Shown piece after piece: positions 31,801 to 37,336 of a stretch of DNA of 37,336 nt. The position numbers and the translations under genes are program-made. Origin of the DNA: Pseudomonas graminis (GTDB lineage Bacteria; Pseudomonadota; Gammaproteobacteria; Pseudomonadales; Pseudomonadaceae); contig NZ_FOHW01000047.1 in the NCBI RefSeq assembly GCF_900111735.1, positions 1-37,336 of the forward strand, written 5' to 3'. Numbering within the stretch: the stretch's first letter is position 1; each line of letters begins with the position of its first letter. The notes below the pieces were generated by a model that ran no database searches, was not told the origin of the DNA, and saw only the letters and a list, made by a program, of their open reading frames with translations.

Positions 31801-32395
31801 TGGATCTGCGTTGGCTGAGGTTTCCGGGTCAGGCATGGATCTGTGGGAGCCGGCTTGCTGGCGAATGCGGTGGATCAGATGGAATGACCGGCACAGGCAG
31901 ATCGCATTCGCGGGCAAGCGCGCTCCTGCAGTTGATCTGCGTTGGCGGAGATTTCGGCGTCGGGCGCAAGATCTGTGGGGGTCGGCTTGCTGGCGAATGC
32001 GGTGGGTCAGGTGGAATGGGCGGCACAGACAGATCGCATTCGCGGGCAAGCGCGCTCCTACAGTTGATCTGCGTTGGCTGAGGTTTCGGCGTCAGGTGCA
32101 GGATGTGTGGGGGGCGGCTTGCTGGCGAAGGCGGTGGGTCAGGTGGAATGGTCGGCACAGACAGATCGCATTCGCGGGCAAGCGCGCTCCTACAGTTGAT
32201 CTGGGTTGGCGGAGGTTTCGGCGTCGGGCGCAGGATCTGTGGGGGGCGGCTTGCTGGCGAAGGCGGTGGGTCAGGTGGAATGGGCGGCACAGGCAGATCG
32301 TATTCGCGGGCAAGCGCGCTCCTACAGTTGATCTGGGTTGGCGGAGGTTTTCGGGTCAGGCATAGATCTGTGGGAGCCGGCTTGCTGGCGAATGC
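31801..32395. repeat. Tandem REPIN array, 132-bp period
   Basis: The motif GATCTGTGGG (or a one-base variant) recurs at 31838, 31970, 32102, 32234 and 32365, giving spacings of 132, 132, 132 and 131. Each unit contains a head element (GTGGGAGCCGGCTTGCTGGC-type) and an inverted GGGCAAGCGCGCTCCTAC-type tail. About four full units plus a partial one are present. Long ORFs here are repeat artefacts. Confidence 0.9.
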
Positions 32396-32514
32396 GTTGT
32401 GTCTGCCACCCGATTTGCCCATGATCGGGCGCATCGCGGGGAATCGCTGCCCGCACCTTCCAAAATCGCGAATGTAAAGCCGGCTATTAATAAGAAAAAA
32501 CAAGGAGCCTCACC

Positions 32515-33252
32515 GTGCAGCCACAACCCTGGCAGGTGCTGATCGTCGAGGATGACCAGCGGCTGGCCGAACTCACCCGCGACTACCTCGAAAACAACGG
32601 CCTGCGCGTGAGCCTCGAAGGGGACGGCGCGCGGGCGGCCCGGCGCATCATCGACGAGCAGCCGGATCTGGTGATTCTCGACCTCATGCTGCCCGGCGAA
32701 GACGGCCTGAGCATCTGCCGCAAGGTGCGCAGCCACTACGACGGCCCGATCCTGATGCTCACCGCGCGCACCGACGACAGCGACCAGATCCAGGGGCTGG
32801 ACATGGGCGCCGACGATTACGTTGGCAAACCGGTGCACCCCCGGGTGCTGCTCGCGCGCATCCATGCCTTATTAAGGCGCAGCGAAACCCTCGAAAGCCC
32901 TGTCCAGGCACAGCACCGTCTGGAATTCGGCGCGCTGGTGGTGGACAACACCCTGCGCGAAGCCTGGCTCAACGACCAGAGCGTCGAACTGACCAGCGCC
33001 GAATTCGACCTGCTGTGGCTGTTGGTCGCCAACGCCGGGCGCATCCTCTCTCGCGAAGAGATCTTCACGGCCCTGCGCGGATTCGGCTATGACGGCCAGG
33101 ACCGCTCCATTGATGTGCGCATCTCGAAAATCCGCCCGCGTATCGGTGACGACCCCGATCACCCGCGCCTGATCAAGACCGTGCGCAACAAGGGTTACCT
33201 GTTCGTGCCCCACGCCGCCGCGCAACTGCCTTCCCTCAAGCGCGACGGCTGA
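32515..33252 (+). CDS. OmpR-family response regulator (RstA-like)
   Basis: This 245-residue response regulator has an N-terminal receiver with the acidic pair VEDD, phospho-acceptor D56 (VILDLMLPGEDG) and conserved K105 (DDYVGKPV). A winged-helix DNA-binding domain follows (about 135-235; LTSAEFDLLWLLV, DRSIDVRISKIR, RNKGYLF). GTG 32515 is the start, with AAGGAG 7 nt upstream. The histidine kinase follows after 3 nt. The closest resemblance I see is RstA, but the name is not certain. Confidence 0.9.
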   Translation: MQPQPWQVLIVEDDQRLAELTRDYLENNGLRVSLEGDGARAARRIIDEQPDLVILDLMLPGEDGLSICRKVRSHYDGPILMLTARTDDSDQIQGLDMGADDYVGKPVHPRVLLARIHALLRRSETLESPVQAQHRLEFGALVVDNTLREAWLNDQSVELTSAEFDLLWLLVANAGRILSREEIFTALRGFGYDGQDRSIDVRISKIRPRIGDDPDHPRLIKTVRNKGYLFVPHAAAQLPSLKRDG

Positions 33253-33255
33253 CCG

Positions 33256-34908
33256 ATGAATTCCATCTTCCTGCGCATCTATGGCGGCATGCTCGGCGTT
33301 CTGGTGCTGGTGGCATTGCTCGGCGTGCTGACCCTGCATCTGGTCAACGCCGTGCGCGCCGATCACTACCGCGAGCAATTGGCCCACGGCACCTTCACGC
33401 TGATGGCCGACAATCTGCGCGGCATGAATGACATTGAGCGCACCCGAGCCCTCGCCGTGTGGGAACGCCTGCTGGGCATTCCGCTGGCACTGGAGACCGC
33501 CGAACACGCGCATCTCGAAGGCAGCGCCCGTAGCCGGTTGAGTCGCGGGCAGGTGGTGGTCGAGCAGACCGGGCCCCATGCCGCGCAGGTCTTTCGTGAG
33601 GTCGAGCCAGCGCTGTCGGGCAATCCGTCCAGCGGTTTGCTCCTGACCGGCGAGGTGCGGCAGATCAGTGAGCAACTGGCCCGCGCGACGATCTTTCTGT
33701 TGCTCGACGAACTGGTGCGTCTGCCCGTCGATGAGCAGCCGGCGCGGCTGGAAACGTTGCGCCAGAGCAAGGGGTTCGGCTTCGACATGCAGCTGATCCG
33801 GCTGGAGAAGCTGGATGTCGACGATGACCAGCGTCGGCGCATCGACGAGGGCGACACGGTGATGGCGCTGGGCAAGGGCGGCGACTCGATCCGCGTGCTC
33901 TCCGGCGTTGGCGAAACCCCGTGGGTGCTGGAGATCGGTCCGCTGTTCCAGATGAACCCCTATCCGCCGGAGTTGCTGATCCTGATCACGTTTCTTGGCC
34001 TGTGCCTGATCGGGCTGGTGGTGTACTTGCTGGTGCGTCGGCTCGAGCACCGGCTGCGCGGGCTGGAAGCGGCGGCCACGCAGATCGCCCAGGGCAGCCT
34101 GGAAACTCGCGTTCCTGTAGCAAGTGCGGGGGCGGGCGCGGACTCGGTCGGGCGGCTGGCGTCCGCATTCAACGGCATGGCCGAGCACCTGCAGCGCTCG
34201 CTGATGATCCAGCGCGAACTGGTCCGCGCCGTGTCCCACGAGCTGCGCACGCCGGTGGCGCGGCTGCGTTTCGGGCTGGAAATGATCAACGACGCCACGA
34301 CCCCGGAAGCGCGGGATAAATACATGGTCGGCATGGACAGCGATATTCAGGACCTCGACAAGCTGGTCGACGAGATGCTCACCTACGCGCGCCTGGAGCA
34401 GGGCGCGCCGACCCTGAATTTCCAGCGCATCGACCTGGACGCCCTGATCGAGCAGGTGATTGCCGAACTGGCGCCGCTGCGGCCGAATATCAGTGTCAGG
34501 CTCGGCGAGTGCGTCGATGCGCTCAACCGTGTCGGATCAGGGGAAGAGCATTGGGTCGAGGCCGAACCGCGTTACTTGCATCGCGCGTTGCAGAATCTGG
34601 TGAGCAACGCCATGCGCCACGCCGAGTCTGAGGTGCGCATCGGCTATCAGCTGAGTGAAGAGCGCTGTCGCATCGACGTCGAAGATAACGGCCCCGGCGT
34701 ACCGGAAAGTGCCTGGGAACGGATCTTCACGCCGTTCATGCGCCTGGACGACAGCCGCACCCGGGCGTCGGGCGGCCATGGACTGGGGTTGTCGATCGTG
34801 CGTCGCATCATCCACTGGCATGGCGGCCGCGCGTTGATCGGGCGCAGCCAGACCCTGGGCGGTGCGTGTTTCAGCCTGGCCTGGCCGCGTCAGCAGGGAG
34901 AGGCGTGA
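33256..34908 (+). CDS. Sensor histidine kinase (RstB-like)
   Basis: This inner-membrane kinase of 550 residues has TM1 at about 9-31, a periplasmic sensor of about 205 residues and TM2 at about 239-260. A HAMP linker follows, then an H-box with H328 (RAVSHELRTPVARL), an N-box (LQNLVSNAMRHA) and the G1/G2 boxes (DNGPGVP, GGHGLGLSI). It should phosphorylate the regulator encoded just upstream. Its stop codon overlaps the start of the FhuF-like gene by one base, so the signal it senses may relate to iron. Confidence 0.9.
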   Translation: MNSIFLRIYGGMLGVLVLVALLGVLTLHLVNAVRADHYREQLAHGTFTLMADNLRGMNDIERTRALAVWERLLGIPLALETAEHAHLEGSARSRLSRGQVVVEQTGPHAAQVFREVEPALSGNPSSGLLLTGEVRQISEQLARATIFLLLDELVRLPVDEQPARLETLRQSKGFGFDMQLIRLEKLDVDDDQRRRIDEGDTVMALGKGGDSIRVLSGVGETPWVLEIGPLFQMNPYPPELLILITFLGLCLIGLVVYLLVRRLEHRLRGLEAAATQIAQGSLETRVPVASAGAGADSVGRLASAFNGMAEHLQRSLMIQRELVRAVSHELRTPVARLRFGLEMINDATTPEARDKYMVGMDSDIQDLDKLVDEMLTYARLEQGAPTLNFQRIDLDALIEQVIAELAPLRPNISVRLGECVDALNRVGSGEEHWVEAEPRYLHRALQNLVSNAMRHAESEVRIGYQLSEERCRIDVEDNGPGVPESAWERIFTPFMRLDDSRTRASGGHGLGLSIVRRIIHWHGGRALIGRSQTLGGACFSLAWPRQQGEA

Positions 34909-35639
34909 TGCTCAGCGGCGCGCTGGCCGAGTTTGCCCGCACGGTGGTGATCGATGAAACCCGGCCCGTGTTGCCGTTGACCGAGCTGTTGCGGGATGAG
35001 GCTCTGGATCGCTTGCTGCTGAAGGTGTATGGGCCGGAGTTGATGAGGGATCAGTTGCCGGTGCTGGTCTCGCAATGGATGAAGTATTACGCGATGCAGC
35101 TGATTCCGCCGGTGGTGGTAGTGAGTCTGGCCCATGGGCTGGGGTGGCCACTGGGGCTGGAACTGCTGAGTTTCGCGCTTCACGAGCAGGGTCTTCTGGA
35201 TGGGGTGCGCTTTGAGGGGGCCGTCATACAGGTGCCGGTTTCAGACGATCCGTTCGAGCGGTTTGCGCCGCTGCTGGGGAATCTGCAGCAGGTGATCGAC
35301 CGCTTGAGTGATTACGGCGATGTGCCGGCGGCCGTGCTGTGGGGCAACGCCGGGGATTATCTGGAGACCTGCTTGCGGCAGCTGTCCGCGTTGAGCGACG
35401 TTTCCGTTGTTGCGGGGTATGGGCTGTTGCGTGAAAGGCTGGGGCCGGATGGGCGGCGCAATCCGCTGTTCCAATCCGTTCGCTATATAGAGAGGAACGG
35501 GCAGACGGTTCGGCAGCGGCGCACATGCTGCCTGAGTTATCGGGTTGAATGGGTGGGGCGGTGTGAGCATTGTCCATTGGGCGCGGCCGTCAGCCCCGAA
35601 TCGCCACCAGACTCAACAGCTGCCCGTCCTGCACGCTGA
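34908..35639 (+). CDS. FhuF-like siderophore-iron reductase
   Basis: This 243-residue protein ends with the FhuF-type [2Fe-2S] ligand pattern CC-x10-C-x2-C (TCCLSYRVEWVGRCEHCPL). FhuF reduces ferric iron in siderophores such as ferrioxamine in the cytoplasm to release it. ATG 34908 sits in TGATG with the kinase stop; the preceding GGGAGAGG is the ribosome site. The residue tail after CPL (about 20 residues) is low in complexity and is encoded opposite the end of the phosphopantetheinyl transferase gene. Operon linkage with a two-component system is unusual for this family. Confidence 0.8.
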   Translation: MLSGALAEFARTVVIDETRPVLPLTELLRDEALDRLLLKVYGPELMRDQLPVLVSQWMKYYAMQLIPPVVVVSLAHGLGWPLGLELLSFALHEQGLLDGVRFEGAVIQVPVSDDPFERFAPLLGNLQQVIDRLSDYGDVPAAVLWGNAGDYLETCLRQLSALSDVSVVAGYGLLRERLGPDGRRNPLFQSVRYIERNGQTVRQRRTCCLSYRVEWVGRCEHCPLGAAVSPESPPDSTAARPAR

Positions 35640-36315
35640 ACTGCGCGTCCAGTTCCTTGCCGTTGTGCCATTCTTCCGAAAGATCGATCTTCAGCCGCAG
35701 CCGCGCGGTGCCGTCGTCAGACCATTCCAGCAGCTCGGCGTCCTCGAAATAAAAGCGCTTGAGCACGATGGGGTAGAGCGCCTTGAACAGGCTTTCTTTC
35801 AGGGAAAAGGTCAGGGTGACGGCCTTGACTGTTTCGTGCTCGGGCCCGGCGTTCAGTCGCTGCATTTCCGCCGGAGTCAGAATCTCACCCACCAGACGCG
35901 CGGCGCGCTCGTGGCTCATCAGCTGTTCGACGTCCAGGCCCAATCCGCGCCAGTCCGTTTTGCGCGCGACGATCGCGGCGGCCCAGCCGGTGCTGTGGGT
36001 GATCGATCCGGTCAGGTCCTGCGGCCAGATCGGCGCGCGGTCTTCGCCGATGAGGGGGACGTGGACGCGGCCGTCCAACCGTCGCATCGCCTCACGGGCG
36101 CACAAACGACCGGCGAGAAACTCCGTCTGCCGCTTGGCGACCGACCGCTGAATGGAGGCGGGGGGCTCGATGAGACAGCGCTGAAAATCACCGTCGACGA
36201 GCTTTTGCGGATCGAACCGACTGCTCACCAACACCACATCCGCCAGCCCGTGGGGCAACGGCCAGTGAGCGGTGAGGGCAGGGCAGCAGTCGGGGAGTGT
36301 CGGGGATCGAGTCAT
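35590..36315 (-). CDS. 4'-phosphopantetheinyl transferase (PcpS/EntD-like)
   Basis: This enzyme transfers phosphopantetheine from CoA to acyl- and peptidyl-carrier proteins, activating fatty-acid and non-ribosomal siderophore synthesis. It closely resembles Pseudomonas PcpS: PPASIQRSVAKRQTEFLAGR, GEDRAPIWP, the Mg2+ site GLGLDVE, and FSLKESLFKALYP with the catalytic Glu/Lys, followed by FYFEDAELLEW. About 241 residues from ATG 36315; ATG 36324 is also possible, and no clear ribosome site helps. Its 3' end overlaps that of the FhuF-like gene by 50 nt in convergent orientation. Confidence 0.9.
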   Translation of the reverse strand: MTRSPTLPDCCPALTAHWPLPHGLADVVLVSSRFDPQKLVDGDFQRCLIEPPASIQRSVAKRQTEFLAGRLCAREAMRRLDGRVHVPLIGEDRAPIWPQDLTGSITHSTGWAAAIVARKTDWRGLGLDVEQLMSHERAARLVGEILTPAEMQRLNAGPEHETVKAVTLTFSLKESLFKALYPIVLKRFYFEDAELLEWSDDGTARLRLKIDLSEEWHNGKELDAQFSVQDGQLLSLVAIRG

Positions 36316-36353
36316 GCCCGGCATTCTGCCGGAACCGCCGCGTCGTGCGCAAA

Positions 36354-36584
36354 ACCGGTTTGCCGCCGAACGCAAAAGCATAGGACCCGCAACACCGGTT
36401 TGTGGCGAACGTAAATCCACGGCCAGCGCACAACCTGTAGGAGCGCGCTTGCCCGCGAATGCGGTGTGTCAGGCGACATTGATGGCACAGGCAGACCGCC
36501 TTCGCGGGCAAGCGCGCTCCTACATTGGATCTGCGGCGACCGCGAGATCGTGGGCATCCGCAACACCGGTTTGCGGCGAACGCA
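36354..36584. repeat. ACCGGTTTG...GCGAACG repeats around a REPIN
   Basis: Three copies of a short unit ACCGGTTTGNNGCGAACG lie at about 36354, 36394 and 36565, in the upstream region of the phosphopantetheinyl transferase gene. Between the second and third sits a complete REPIN (36437-36523). Confidence 0.6.
36437..36523. repeat. REPIN
   Basis: GTAGGAGCGCGCTTGCCCGC and its inverse complement are separated by about 45 nt, the standard doublet form. Confidence 0.85.
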
Positions 36585-36607
36585 ATGGTGCAGGCACACG
36601 CAAAACC

Positions 36608-36622
36608 TGTAGGAGCGCGCTT
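36608..36622 (+). repeat. REP element truncated by an insertion sequence
   Basis: GTAGGAGCGCGCTT is present, but the expected GCCCGCGAA continuation is replaced by the IS end (TGAACTGG...). Confidence 0.7.
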
Positions 36623-37336
36623 GAACTGGTCAAGTAATTCTGGACACCCGTTTAGGTTTTCAAGCAGCCGCTCCCTCCGCAGCCACAGGCGACCTGTAGC
36701 CGTTGTAGCTGTGGGGCCGACGGCTGTTGTAACGCATGACATAACGCTGCACGTCCAGCTGTGCTTCATGCGCTGACGAATATCCTTCTTTAGGCACCCA
36801 TTCCGATTTTAGGCTGCCAAAAAATCGCTCCATCGGGGCGTTATCCCAGCACTCGCCTTTGCGACTCATGCTCTGCCTTAAGCCATGGGTCACCAACTCA
36901 TTACGGAACTTATGGCTGGTGTACTGACAGCCCTGGTCCGAGTGAAACAGCACATCCTTAGGGCGCCCGCGAAGCTCAACCGCCATCCTTAATGCCTCAC
37001 AAGTCAGCGAAGCGTCCGGCGTCATCGAAAAGGACCAACCCACAATCCTGCGTGCAAACAAGTCGAGCACTGCAGCGAAATACATCCATTGCTTACCCAC
37101 TTTTATGTACGTTACATCCCCGCACCACACGGTATTGGGGGCATCCACATCAAACTTGCGTTTGAGCAGATGCGGCGCCACCAATGCCTCGACCCCTGAA
37201 GATTTGTATTTGTGCGGCCGACGCTGACAGCTTATGACCCCGGATTCACGCATGAGCGTGCGTGCCATGTACCGGCCTACCTGATGCCCTTCGCTGCGAA
37301 GATCACTGGACAGCGTTCTTGCGCCCGCTGATCCCC
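36622..37336 (-). mobile_element. IS3-family insertion sequence, partial (runs off the window)
   Basis: The element begins with TGAACTGGTCAAG, starting with TG as IS3-family ends do, inside a REP palindrome. It contains a leftward orfB transposase. The other terminus, orfA and the target duplication lie beyond 37336. The IS51/IS1222-like group is the best guess. Confidence 0.75.
36660..37336 (-). CDS. IS3-family transposase OrfB (rve/DDE integrase core), 5' end outside the window
   Basis: The frame is open from the window edge through residues resembling the OrfB N-terminal HTH_21 region (EGHQVGRYMARTLMRE). The rve core follows, with the DDE triad in CGDVTYIKVG, FHSDQGCQYTSH and NAPMERFFGSLKSE. 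The C-terminus (YNSRRPHSYNGYRSP) is complete. No frameshift or internal stop is seen, so the part in view could be functional. OrfB is normally made as an OrfAB fusion by -1 frameshifting; that junction is not in view. Confidence 0.9.
   Translation of the reverse strand, partial: GSAGARTLSSDLRSEGHQVGRYMARTLMRESGVISCQRRPHKYKSSGVEALVAPHLLKRKFDVDAPNTVWCGDVTYIKVGKQWMYFAAVLDLFARRIVGWSFSMTPDASLTCEALRMAVELRGRPKDVLFHSDQGCQYTSHKFRNELVTHGLRQSMSRKGECWDNAPMERFFGSLKSEWVPKEGYSSAHEAQLDVQRYVMRYNSRRPHSYNGYRSPVAAEGAAA

Noticed and set aside
31811..32503. Overlapping open frames of 184 and 224 codons with Trp/Arg/Pro-rich repeats.
   Set aside because: They translate the 132-bp REPIN array in different frames, so the repeats explain them.
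32872..34239. A 455-codon open frame opposite the histidine kinase.
   Set aside because: Antisense shadow; the kinase on the plus strand has complete H, N and G boxes.

Overview
The window is a high-GC gammaproteobacterial chromosome segment, almost certainly from a Pseudomonas of the fluorescens/syringae type. The basis is the NrdA with two ATP-cone domains, a PcpS-like phosphopantetheinyl transferase, abundant Pseudomonas-type REP/REPIN palindromes (GTAGGAGCGCGCTTGCCCGC and GTGGGACCGGCTTCAGCCGG families), and the general gene complement. All identifications come from reading the sequence; no database search was run.

Layout. 1-9.5 kb: a TonB-dependent siderophore receptor, an MHS-type MFS transporter, an HTH-only LuxR protein with a Fur-box-like site upstream, an unrecognised 239-aa protein, a MASE2-GGDEF diguanylate cyclase, a LysE/RhtB exporter, an exported DUF3298-like protein and a DcrB-like exported protein. 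9.58-10.63 kb: REP DNA containing three exact-length 279-bp tandem units. 10.7-18.1 kb: a metabolic cluster with malic enzyme, 2-oxo-acid hydratase (FAH/MhpD type), ACS-type MFS transporter, class V (serine/alanine-glyoxylate) aminotransferase, a GntR/FCD regulator and an SHMT-like PLP enzyme. A shared 20-bp palindrome precedes malic enzyme, lies in the aminotransferase promoter and covers the gntR start codon, so these genes look like one regulon. Antisense to the end of the SHMT-like gene lies a candidate small RNA with its own terminator.

18.6-25.3 kb is an AT-richer defence island. It holds a membrane-anchored Mrr-type nuclease with a zinc ribbon, an orphan SOS box, a Dcm-Vsr-EcoRII-type restriction-modification operon (predicted CCWGG), and then a compact three-gene unit of DUF262 protein, HEPN protein and a free-standing EcoRII-N (DNA-recognition) domain. 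The free domain closely resembles the N-domain of the neighbouring restriction enzyme. This unit is the best candidate for an undescribed system.

25.3-31.2 kb returns to the core genome: nrdB and nrdA, separated by a Fic toxin and its 56-aa antitoxin. Paired NrdR-like boxes with identical 32-bp spacing lie upstream of both nrd genes. 31.8-32.4 kb is a second tandem REPIN array (132-bp period). 32.5-36.3 kb holds an RstAB-like two-component system overlapping a FhuF-like ferric reductase, and a convergent PcpS-like phosphopantetheinyl transferase. The right edge is an IS3-family element that interrupts a REP sequence and runs out of the window.
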